NCBI GenBank assembly: GCA_039029935.1
Contig: JBCCFC010000524.1
Location: 1-8,924 of the forward strand
DNA from: G039029935 sp039029935
GTDB taxonomy: Bacteria; Chloroflexota; Anaerolineae; Caldilineales; Caldilineaceae
Direction of reading: 5' to 3'
DNA: 8,924 nt
Positions 1 through 6,608 of the stretch are shown in pieces; within the stretch, counting starts at the first letter, position 1; the number at the start of each line of letters is the position of its first letter. Both the position numbers and the translations under genes were made by a program. The notes beneath the pieces are model-generated. The model was not told where the DNA came from and searched no databases. It was given only the letters and a program-made list of their open reading frames with translations.

Positions 1-97
1 TATAGCAAAAACGGTTTGAAAACCGGAATTTTTCGTAGGCATCTACCACTGTAAATTCGGTTTTGAAAATTCTTGGTTTCAAACTGAACTGGCTATA
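1..97. mobile_element. MITE-like imperfect inverted repeat with TATAGC/GCTATA ends
   Basis: The two ends are complementary: TATAGC (1-6) with GCTATA (92-97), GTTTGAAA (14-21) with TTTCAAAC (77-84), and GAATTTT (26-32) with AAAATTC (66-72). The spacing is equal on both sides, and 24 of the 32 outer positions pair. Inside are further small stems: GTAG (35-38) with CTAC (43-46), and AAAACCG-GAATTT pairing with AAATTCGGTTTT (53-64) through one bulge. There is no open reading frame. The shape, the size near 100 bases and the possible TA flanks fit a non-autonomous element mobilised by an IS630/Tc1-type transposase. That reading is inference, since no transposase and no second copy are visible. The left flank is outside the window, so a target duplication cannot be confirmed. 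It could instead be a structured intergenic repeat of another kind. Confidence 0.4.
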
Positions 98-182
98 GTT
101 ATAAGGGTGTAAACCTTTATAGACCATGAACAATTCCTGTACAATCATCAAAATCTCTGCATCTAAAAACCCACCGCTTCTT

Positions 183-278
183 GGTTAGTCGCGTAATCGG
201 TAGGTCGGTAGGTCTGTAAATCAGTAGATCCGTGACGCTGTACCGAGCTACCGATTTGCTGACCTACCGACCTACCTA
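183..278. repeat. Palindrome built from degenerate 8-base units
   Basis: The left half reads in 8-base steps: GGTTAGTC, GCGTAATC, GGTAGGTC, GGTAGGTC, TGTAAATC, AGTAGATC, CGTGACGC (183-238). The right half reads TGTACCGA, GCTACCGA, TTTGCTGA, CCTACCGA, CCTACCTA (239-278). Positions 199-214 are perfectly complementary to 261-276 (16 pairs). The stem continues inward as 215-230 with 245-260, where 12 of 16 positions pair, leaving a 14-base loop (231-244). The structure starts a few bases past the dipeptidase stop codon. No T-run follows on the minus strand, so it is not a classical intrinsic terminator, though it could protect the 3' end of the transcript. Positions 98-182, between this and the element at 1-97, show nothing clear beyond a weak bulged inverted repeat (100-106 with 114-121). 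Confidence 0.75.
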
Positions 279-281
279 CTT

Positions 282-1253
282 TCACCCACAAACCTGTCCA
301 AACACCCGTAAAAAGTTTTCACCCAATACCTTGCGAATGGTGGCCTCGCTGTGTCCGTTTTCTTGCAGCCGCTGTGTAATCTTGGGGTAATCCAGCACAG
401 AGCTTAAATCTTCGGGCGGGATACAGCCATCAAAGTCACTACCGATAGCAACATGGTCCGGGCCGATATGGTTCAGCATATACTCGATGTGTTGAATGAC
501 ATTCTCTAGTCGTGTCGTTTTTGGCTCGGCACGGTTGAGAAAGAAGTTGACAAAGGTGACACCGACAACACCGCCCTTATCCGCAATCGCCGTCATCTGC
601 TCATCGGTCAAGTTGCGCGGATGCTCACAGAGTGTGTTGGCGTTACTGTGTGTCGCCAAAATTGGATGTTGGCTGATTTCGAGAATATCTTTGACCCCAG
701 CGGGCGCAAGATGACTCACATCAATGAGTATCCCCAGCTCATTACAGGTCTCAACAACTTTGACACCAAATTCGGTCAATCCACCAGCGGTACGCCCCTC
801 TGCCACACCGTCACAGGCAGCGTTGCGATGATTCCACGACATCCCCATGTTGCGGATACCCAGCCGATAGAATTGACGCAAAACCCCAATGCTAGCATCC
901 AATGCCTCGGCCCCTTCTAACCCCGCAATACACCCAATTTTACCCGTTGCCTTGGCCTGTCGGATGTCATCAGCCTTACGCACGATGGTAAAGTCTGGTT
1001 GGGTTTCAGCCAACAAATGTAGTTGATCCAACCGTGCCATCGCATGAGACGTAGCCCCATGTCGTTGATAGGCTGGCGGCGGGAAGCAGGCAAAAAACTG
1101 GACATCGATCCCTGCTTTTTTCATGCGAGGCAAATCAAGATGCCCCTTCTCACTCTCCTCCGCCAATGACCGCTTCTTATCCAGCTGATCGCCAATGCTA
1201 TCACAATGTCCATCAATGACCAATGCATCGAAATGGAGCGTATTTTCTGACAT
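282..1253 (-). CDS. Membrane-dipeptidase family (M19) zinc dipeptidase
   Basis: This 323-residue protein is probably a cytoplasmic zinc-dependent dipeptidase of peptidase family M19, the family of renal dipeptidase. It would hydrolyse dipeptides, and some relatives accept D-amino acids at the C-terminal position. The metal-binding layout is intact: H16 and D18 in IDGHCDS, E113 in GLEGAEAL, H181 in DVSHLAP, and H202 in ATHSN. GSDFDG (271-276) and a terminal GENFLRVF segment are also typical of the family. The length fits bacterial M19 enzymes, and I see no signal peptide or membrane segment. I chose the ATG at 1253 because AAAGGA lies just upstream and the family fold begins right after it. 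An in-frame upstream start exists but would translate the tandem repeats. The gene follows the NurA-domain gene on the same strand, 104 bases downstream of its stop codon. Family is secure; substrate is not. Confidence 0.93.
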   Translation of the reverse strand: MSENTLHFDALVIDGHCDSIGDQLDKKRSLAEESEKGHLDLPRMKKAGIDVQFFACFPPPAYQRHGATSHAMARLDQLHLLAETQPDFTIVRKADDIRQAKATGKIGCIAGLEGAEALDASIGVLRQFYRLGIRNMGMSWNHRNAACDGVAEGRTAGGLTEFGVKVVETCNELGILIDVSHLAPAGVKDILEISQHPILATHSNANTLCEHPRNLTDEQMTAIADKGGVVGVTFVNFFLNRAEPKTTRLENVIQHIEYMLNHIGPDHVAIGSDFDGCIPPEDLSSVLDYPKITQRLQENGHSEATIRKVLGENFLRVFGQVCG

Positions 1254-1262
1254 TCCATGTAT

Positions 1263-1268
1263 TCCTTT
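1263..1268 (-). promoter_or_regulatory. Ribosome binding site of the M19 dipeptidase
   Basis: On the minus strand AAAGGA stands 9 bases before the ATG at 1253. It decides the start, because the longer in-frame alternative beginning at 1328 has no such site and its first 25 residues come largely from the 8-base repeat. Confidence 0.7.
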
Positions 1269-1276
1269 GTATAAAA

Positions 1277-1313
1277 GTTGAAGAGTTGAAGAGTTGAAGA
1301 GTTGAAGAGTTGA
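1277..1313 (-). repeat. 8-base tandem repeat, CTCTTCAA units
   Basis: The plus strand shows GTTGAAGA four times plus a partial copy, with exact 8-base periodicity over 37 bases. In the orientation of the dipeptidase gene the unit reads CTCTTCAA. The block ends about 8 bases before that gene's ribosome binding site. A related block sits in the same position relative to the enolase-superfamily gene (6541-6596). Function is unknown. Confidence 0.9.
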
Positions 1314-1318
1314 TTGTT

Positions 1319-1357
1319 CACTAATCACTAATCACTAATCACTAATCACTAATCACT
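1319..1357 (-). repeat. 7-base tandem repeat, TGATTAG units
   Basis: CTAATCA is repeated five times without error (1321-1355), with partial copies at both edges, giving 39 bases of period 7. On the minus strand each unit is TGATTAG, which contains both TGA and TAG. Because 7 is not a multiple of 3, stop codons fall in all three frames. The block directly abuts the TAG stop of the NurA-domain gene. It resembles the heptameric short tandemly repeated sequences known from filamentous cyanobacteria in size, though not in sequence. Confidence 0.9.
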
Positions 1358-2614
1358 CTATCTCCTCGTCCGTTTACTCCGCGCCTTTCGCGCCATCGTC
1401 AACTGCATGCCATCCTGCTCAACGAACTGTTGTAGCATGGCGTAGAAGCGTTGCCTGTCCTGTTGGGTAAGCACAGCGAGGGCATCAGCGGTTTCGATGG
1501 CATAGGGGTAGCCTGTGCCAACAATGCATTCGGCGCGTATGATGTTAATGACCGCTTCTGCCAACCCCGCATCCAGCGTCCAGCGAGGGAATTCGATACG
1601 AGCAGGGGACCTGTCACTGGCGAGGCGCATATAGCAGAAGATGACATCGTTGTAGAAATCAACGAAATTATCACGGCTGAGTTGATCATCGCGATCACAG
1701 ATAAAAAAGGGAGTCCGGTCCCCCCAGTTGGGCAAATAGCGAGCGGCAACAGCGGCATCACTTACAGAAATCAAATGGGGTGCGGTGTCTGAATTGGTGC
1801 TAGTAGTACTTATAGGGTCTGTAACCAGATTGATCAACTTGACCAAATCGTGGCTCTGTGAATTATCGACAAAGCCAATCACAGGGCATTGTGTCTCTTT
1901 GGATGTATACAGCAGACGACTCATGGCGTTGAGATAGGGTCGGGCGCGAGGTTGGCGCAACTGCCCAGCAAAGCTGATCACAAACGTGCCGTCAAAAAAG
2001 CTGGTGAGGGCTTCGGCTGGATGTTCGGTCTTATACGTTTGCATAAACGTACAAATTTGTTCACATTCACCGACAAACCGCCGTTGTTGAATCAACCAGT
2101 TTGAGAAATCACCATCGCTGGCAATGGCCCCCAACGGCGCATCTTCCTCACCCGCCTCTTGAAGTTCTTTGGGCGAAATCAACTCAAAGCGCACATCCTT
2201 GATGTATTGGGTGCCTGCTTGATGGGGGTTGAAAAACCAGCCAATTTGCACAGCCCCCACAGGCAACGAAAAATCGAGAGAGGACATAATTTGGCTACCA
2301 TCCACGGCTAGCACGGGGCTGTTTTGCAAGATAGACATGGCCCATGCCCGCGCATGCTGGTGATTGTGCCACACATGGCTTTCAAATGGCATACAGAGTT
2401 GATGGGCACGGTCAAATTCAACCGTCGGGATGGCCCCAGAGAAGCGAACATCTAGCAACGCCAGCCGCTGTGCAATGTTGTTCGCATCCATCCTGAGAAA
2501 TTCTGTTAAACGTTGTTCTATGGTAAGATTCTGTCTGTACTGTTCCTCACGAAACGAGTGGAAATCATCTCGTTTCTGGGTAAAGGCAGTACGTACTTTT
2601 GTTTGATTTAACAT
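1358..2614 (-). CDS. NurA-domain nuclease-like protein
   Basis: This 418-residue protein matches the NurA domain, a 5'-to-3' exonuclease and endonuclease that works with the HerA translocase at DNA double-strand breaks in archaea and some bacteria. Residue numbers are from the ATG at 2614. The diagnostic N-terminal strand is PVLAVDGSQI with D105, a metal-binding position. A second is SFFDGTFV with D208, followed by PVIGFVDNSQSHDLVKLI (244-261), as expected in the family. The C-terminal segment GYPYAIETADALAVL has TAD where I recall many NurA proteins having a conserved histidine; I could not align this. The tail (KARSKRTRR) is strongly basic. The ATG at 2614 lacks a clear ribosome binding site. 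A TTG at 2650 would add 12 unremarkable residues. No HerA gene is present in the window. Family is likely; activity is not shown. Confidence 0.85.
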   Translation of the reverse strand: MLNQTKVRTAFTQKRDDFHSFREEQYRQNLTIEQRLTEFLRMDANNIAQRLALLDVRFSGAIPTVEFDRAHQLCMPFESHVWHNHQHARAWAMSILQNSPVLAVDGSQIMSSLDFSLPVGAVQIGWFFNPHQAGTQYIKDVRFELISPKELQEAGEEDAPLGAIASDGDFSNWLIQQRRFVGECEQICTFMQTYKTEHPAEALTSFFDGTFVISFAGQLRQPRARPYLNAMSRLLYTSKETQCPVIGFVDNSQSHDLVKLINLVTDPISTTSTNSDTAPHLISVSDAAVAARYLPNWGDRTPFFICDRDDQLSRDNFVDFYNDVIFCYMRLASDRSPARIEFPRWTLDAGLAEAVINIIRAECIVGTGYPYAIETADALAVLTQQDRQRFYAMLQQFVEQDGMQLTMARKARSKRTRR

Positions 2615-2669
2615 GGTTGCATAGTACACCAAGAGCAGATGATTATGCAACCTTGATTTATATAGATTT

Positions 2670-2679
2670 TAGTATACTA
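2670..2679. promoter_or_regulatory. 10-base palindrome in the divergent promoter region
   Basis: TAGTATACTA is a perfect palindrome in the 82-base gap between the divergent NurA-domain and M16C genes. It contains TATACT on both strands, so it could serve as a -10 box or as an operator. On the minus strand it would give a leader of about 50 bases before the ATG at 2614. On the plus strand the ribosome binding site (GAAAGGA, 2682-2688) lies too close for this -10 to serve the M16C gene. I found no convincing -35 box on either strand. Confidence 0.25.
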
Positions 2680-2696
2680 TTGAAAGGAACCAACTC

Positions 2697-5648
2697 ATGA
2701 CCCTCATACACGGTTTTGAGCTTGTGGACGAACAGACGATTCTGGAGTTAAATACCAAAGGTCAACTCTATCGTCATGTCAAAAGTGGAGCGTCGTTGCT
2801 CTCGCTGCAAAATGATGATGAAAATAAAGTATTTGGGGCAACGTTCCGCACGCCACCCAGTGACTCAACAGGGTTGCCACATATTATGGAGCACTCAGTT
2901 CTCTGTGGCTCACGCAAATATCCGCTCAAAGAACCATTTGTCGAGCTGGTCAAAGGCTCACTCAAAACCTTTGTCAACGCCATGACCTATTCAGACAAAA
3001 CGGTCTATCCACTCGCAAGCCAGAATCTCCAGGATTTTTATAACCTGATTGATGTCTATCTCGACGCCGTTTTTCACCCGCTTATTCAGCCACATCATCT
3101 GCAACAGGAGGGCTGGCATTATGAGCTTGATAGCCTTGACGCACAGCTAAACTATCGCGGTGTGGTCTATAACGAGATGAAGGGAGCCTACTCTTCACCG
3201 GATAACGTCCTCGCACGCTATACACAACAGGCAATCTTCCCTGATAATACCTATGGTGTCGATTCAGGCGGCAACCCCAAAATCATCCCCGACCTCAGCT
3301 ATGAGCAGTTCAAACACTTTCACGAAACCTATTATCACCCCTCCAATGCCTATCTCTATTTTTATGGTGATGATGACCCAATGGAGCGGCTACGGTTGTT
3401 GGATGTCTACCTGTGTGAGTTTGATGCCATCACGGTGGACTCTTCGATTCCATTGCAGAGTCCATTTGCAGAGCCACGTCAAGTCTGTTTTCAGTATGGT
3501 GTTGATAGTCAAACGGATAGTGATGCGCCCAAAGCCTATGTGGATATTAACTGGATGTTGAGCGAAAATGATGACCCAACCAAGTTGATGGGATTACGCA
3601 TCCTCTCCCGCATCCTGCTGGGTACACAGGCGGCTCCCCTACGCAAAACGCTGCTCGACTCTGGCTTGGGCGAAGATGTGCTATCGGGTGGCCTCTATTC
3701 GGGACTGCGTCAGATGGTCTTTTCGGTGGGTATGAAGGGGGTGCATCCAGATGAGACGGGCAAAGTTGAAATGTTGGCACTCAACACCTTGGAACAACTG
3801 GCCGAGGAGGGATTCCCCGATGAGATGGTCGAGGCTGCGGTCAATTCCATCGAATTTGCAATGCGTGAAAACAACACAGGCTCTGCCCCACGCGGTCTCT
3901 CGTTGATGATCCGCAGCTTTAACACATGGCTCTATGATCGTGACCCATTCAGCAGCCTCACCTATGATGCACCACTGGCCGAGATCAAGTCGCTTTTGGC
4001 AAGCAATCCAACTTATTTACAAGACCTACTTCGGACGAATTTGCTCGACAACACACATCGTGCATCAGTCGTATTGGAGCCAGACCCTGCACTCCATCAA
4101 CGCAACGAGGCAGAGGAGAAGGCAAAGCTCGCCAAAATACAGGCCGAGATGGATACGGAGCAGTTGCAGGCCATCATCGAGAACACGGAGGCACTCAAGA
4201 CGCTGCAAGAAACCCCCGACTCGCCGGAGTTGTTGGCGACCTTGCCCCGTCTCTCGCTTAGTGATTTGCCCAAGACCAACAAGCCGATTCCGATTGAAGT
4301 GTTGCCTGTGACAGGAGCATCTACTAGCCAAATTCTGTTGCATGATCTCGCCACCAATGGCGTTGTCTATCTGGACATCGCATTCAATTTGCATCGTCTA
4401 TCTTCGGACCTCTTGCCCTATATACGACTTTTTGGCACTGCCCTGACGCAGATGGGGACAGCGACGGAAGACTTTGTAACGCTCTCACAACGGATTGGTC
4501 GCAAGACGGGGGGCATTTGGACCGCTCTCCATACGTCAGCCAATCCAGAGGATGCACCATCGACACTGCCTAACACCAACGCTTGGTTTATTGTGCGTGG
4601 CAAGTCAACGTTGGCGCAGACCACCGAGCTACTCGATATTCTGCGCGATATTCTGCTCACGGTGAATCTGGACAATTCAGAACGATTCCGTCAGCTAGTT
4701 CTGCAAGCCAAAGCCAGAGCCGAATCTGCACTTATCCCCAGAGGACATGGCGTCGTGTCAACACGCCTCAACGCCTACTTCACCGAGATGGGCTGGCTCG
4801 ATGAGGAACTATATGGCGTTGAATACCTCTTCTTTCTACGTCAACTGGCTAGCGAGATAGACAAAGACTGGCCCAGTGTACTGGCAAAATTGGATACCAT
4901 CCGCACTGCGCTCATTAGCCGTGATGGATTGGTCTGCAATGTCACGGTGGATGCTGCTGGCTGGGCCCAAGTAGAGTCGGAAATTACAGGCTTCATCCAC
5001 GCCATGCCCGAAACACCCACCTCGCAGTCGTTACACAACACGTGGATGTCGCAGTTTATGCCAATGAACGAAGGGTTAACCATTCCCGCCCAAGTGAACT
5101 ACGTTGGCAAAGGTGCAAACCTCTACGCTCTGGGCTACGAAGCACACGGCTCGGTCAATGTCATCAACAACTTTGTACGCAATGCCTACCTCTGGGAAAA
5201 AGTGCGTGCGCAGGGGGGGGCTTATGGCTGCTATTGCAATTTCAGCCGTCGCACAGGCGTCTACACCTTTACCTCCTACCGTGACCCCAATCTGCTCAAC
5301 ACGCTTAACGCCTACGACGAAGCTGCCACCTTCCTGCGCAATCTGGACCTCAGTCATGACGAGCTGACCAAGAGTATTATTGGTGTCATCGGCAAAATTG
5401 ATACCTACCGACTGCCCGATGCCAAAGGCTATGTGTCCATGATCTGGCATCTGCAACAATCTAGCGATGACGAGCGTCAATTACAGCGTGAGCAAGTGCT
5501 ATCCACGACAGCGGCGGACTTCAACGCCTTTGCCGATGTGCTGGGGCAGGTACGTGATGCCGGGCAGGTCGTGGTGCTGGGTTCGGGGGCTGCAATTGAG
5601 GCTGCTAATGGGGAACGTCAATGGTTGACGGTGCAGAAAGTGATGTGA
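2697..5648 (+). CDS. M16C zinc peptidase, presequence-protease (PreP) type
   Basis: This 983-residue protein is a clam-shell zinc peptidase of the insulinase superfamily. It is of the single-chain M16C type that includes mitochondrial and chloroplast PreP/Cym1, which degrades short unfolded peptides inside the chamber. The inverted zinc motif HxxEH is H62-I-M-E65-H66. The distal zinc ligand is E160 in GVVYNEMKG. FVELVKGSLKTFVNAMTYSDKT (81-102) is the typical segment after the zinc motif. A charged helical linker lies at about 462-510, joining the catalytic N-half to the non-catalytic C-half. The C-half carries the family signature GGAYG (840-844), followed by the conserved SYRDPN. Length matches the family. 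The start is supported by GAAAGGA 8 bases upstream. No signal peptide is seen, so it should act in the cytoplasm. It heads the plus-strand gene series. Family assignment is firm. Confidence 0.95.
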   Translation: MTLIHGFELVDEQTILELNTKGQLYRHVKSGASLLSLQNDDENKVFGATFRTPPSDSTGLPHIMEHSVLCGSRKYPLKEPFVELVKGSLKTFVNAMTYSDKTVYPLASQNLQDFYNLIDVYLDAVFHPLIQPHHLQQEGWHYELDSLDAQLNYRGVVYNEMKGAYSSPDNVLARYTQQAIFPDNTYGVDSGGNPKIIPDLSYEQFKHFHETYYHPSNAYLYFYGDDDPMERLRLLDVYLCEFDAITVDSSIPLQSPFAEPRQVCFQYGVDSQTDSDAPKAYVDINWMLSENDDPTKLMGLRILSRILLGTQAAPLRKTLLDSGLGEDVLSGGLYSGLRQMVFSVGMKGVHPDETGKVEMLALNTLEQLAEEGFPDEMVEAAVNSIEFAMRENNTGSAPRGLSLMIRSFNTWLYDRDPFSSLTYDAPLAEIKSLLASNPTYLQDLLRTNLLDNTHRASVVLEPDPALHQRNEAEEKAKLAKIQAEMDTEQLQAIIENTEALKTLQETPDSPELLATLPRLSLSDLPKTNKPIPIEVLPVTGASTSQILLHDLATNGVVYLDIAFNLHRLSSDLLPYIRLFGTALTQMGTATEDFVTLSQRIGRKTGGIWTALHTSANPEDAPSTLPNTNAWFIVRGKSTLAQTTELLDILRDILLTVNLDNSERFRQLVLQAKARAESALIPRGHGVVSTRLNAYFTEMGWLDEELYGVEYLFFLRQLASEIDKDWPSVLAKLDTIRTALISRDGLVCNVTVDAAGWAQVESEITGFIHAMPETPTSQSLHNTWMSQFMPMNEGLTIPAQVNYVGKGANLYALGYEAHGSVNVINNFVRNAYLWEKVRAQGGAYGCYCNFSRRTGVYTFTSYRDPNLLNTLNAYDEAATFLRNLDLSHDELTKSIIGVIGKIDTYRLPDAKGYVSMIWHLQQSSDDERQLQREQVLSTTAADFNAFADVLGQVRDAGQVVVLGSGAAIEAANGERQWLTVQKVM

Positions 5649-5660
5649 TGAGCCGTAATT

Positions 5661-6527
5661 ATGACACTAACGATTCCAAAGCGATTGGTAGAGAACTGCC
5701 GCGCAACACCAGAAAACACAGCATGGCTTGAACGCCTGCCTACAGTCCTTCACGAACTGACAGAACGCTGGGCACTGACACTCGGTGAGCCGTTCGATGG
5801 CGATGAAGTAAGTGCTTCTTGGGTTGCACCCGTCATGCGAGCCGATGGGACATCCGCCGTGCTAAAACTAGGTTTGCCACATATGGAGGCTGAACATGAG
5901 ATTCAAGGTCTGCGCTTCTGGGATGGCGACCCAACTGTGTGGCTGCTAGAGGCTGACATCGAGTTAAACGCAATGCTTTTGGAGCGTTGTGTCCCCGGAA
6001 TGGTCTTGTGTACATTGCCGGAACCAGAGCAAGATGTCGTGATTGCCCAAATCCTGCGACGGCTGTGGCGGACACCACCAACGCCCCATCCATTTCGTCC
6101 ATTGTCAGAGATGACTGCGTATTGGAGTAGCGAGGCACTGGCGAATGTCCAATCAGGACCCGACGAGGGGATTATCCGTGAAGGTCTTCAGCTCTTTCAA
6201 GAATTGCCACACACGGCATCTGAGGAGGTTCTGTTATCAACTGATTTACATGCGGGCAATGTGCTGCAAGCGCAACGCAAAATATGGTTGATGATCGATC
6301 CAAAGCCATTTATCGGGGATGCGGCCTATGATGCAACTCAGCACCTCTTTAATTGTACGGACAGGCTGCTTCAGGATGTGAAGGGAACGATTCGTCGATT
6401 TACAGACTTACTCGATGTGGATTATGAACGAGTTCGTCAGTGGATGTTTGCAAGGGCTGCTGTGAATCTCCACCACGCCCAGAACAGCCCAGGCGCGATT
6501 TCTCTATTTCGAGCATTAGCACTTTAA
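5661..6527 (+). CDS. APH(6)/hydroxyurea-kinase family phosphotransferase-like protein
   Basis: This 288-residue protein resembles the kinase family of streptomycin 6-phosphotransferase and hydroxyurea resistance proteins, which transfer phosphate from ATP to small molecules. The N-lobe has AVLKLGLPH, with K69 as the likely ATP-binding lysine and E79 in the following helix. The catalytic loop is LLSTDLHAGNVL, with D195 and N200. The metal-binding motif is MIDPKPFIGDAAYD, with D213. The usual HGD of aminoglycoside kinases is STD here, but the catalytic aspartate remains, and TDLHAGN is a form I recall from related proteins. The gene begins 12 bases after the M16C stop with only a weak ribosome binding site, so it may depend on translational coupling. 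Its substrate is unknown. It could be a metabolic small-molecule kinase; resistance cannot be inferred from the sequence alone. Confidence 0.85.
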   Translation: MTLTIPKRLVENCRATPENTAWLERLPTVLHELTERWALTLGEPFDGDEVSASWVAPVMRADGTSAVLKLGLPHMEAEHEIQGLRFWDGDPTVWLLEADIELNAMLLERCVPGMVLCTLPEPEQDVVIAQILRRLWRTPPTPHPFRPLSEMTAYWSSEALANVQSGPDEGIIREGLQLFQELPHTASEEVLLSTDLHAGNVLQAQRKIWLMIDPKPFIGDAAYDATQHLFNCTDRLLQDVKGTIRRFTDLLDVDYERVRQWMFARAAVNLHHAQNSPGAISLFRALAL

Positions 6528-6540
6528 GTGCGTTTGTAAA

Positions 6541-6596
6541 CTTTTCAGCCCATCAACCCTTCGACCCTTCGACCCTTCAACTTTTCAACCATTCAA
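6541..6596 (+). repeat. 8-base tandem repeat upstream of the enolase-superfamily gene
   Basis: Seven consecutive in-phase 8-base units: CTTTTCAG, CCCATCAA, CCCTTCGA, CCCTTCGA, CCCTTCAA, CTTTTCAA, CCATTCAA. The consensus is about CCYTTCRA. The block fills most of the 81-base gap after the kinase-family gene and ends at the ribosome binding site AAAAGGA, 7 bases before the ATG at 6609. It has the same unit, period and orientation relative to the next gene as the block at 1277-1313. Confidence 0.85.
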
Positions 6597-6608
6597 AAGG
6601 AAAAAAAT

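Noticed and set aside
12..25. Stand-alone small hairpin (CGGTTT/AAACCG)
   Set aside because: It is only six pairs with a two-base loop and competes with the larger inverted repeat that spans 1-97.
199..276. Rho-independent terminator of the dipeptidase gene
   Set aside because: The stem is strong but far too long, and no T-run follows it on the minus strand.
1277..1357. CRISPR array
   Set aside because: The units are 7 and 8 bases with no spacers between them, and there are no cas genes.
1451..1792. Plus-strand open frame of 113 codons
   Set aside because: It lies wholly inside the NurA-domain gene on the other strand and shows no recognisable motif.
2653..2678. Sigma-70 promoter TTGATT/TATACT for the peptidase gene
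   Set aside because: The spacer is only 14 bases, and the predicted start would fall on the ribosome binding site.
5076..5480. Minus-strand open frame of 134 codons
   Set aside because: It is antisense to the conserved C-terminal half of the M16C peptidase and has no family features.
5661..6527. Inactivated kinase because HGD is replaced by STD
   Set aside because: The catalytic aspartate, the following asparagine and the DPKP motif are intact, and TDLHAGN is a form I recall from this family.
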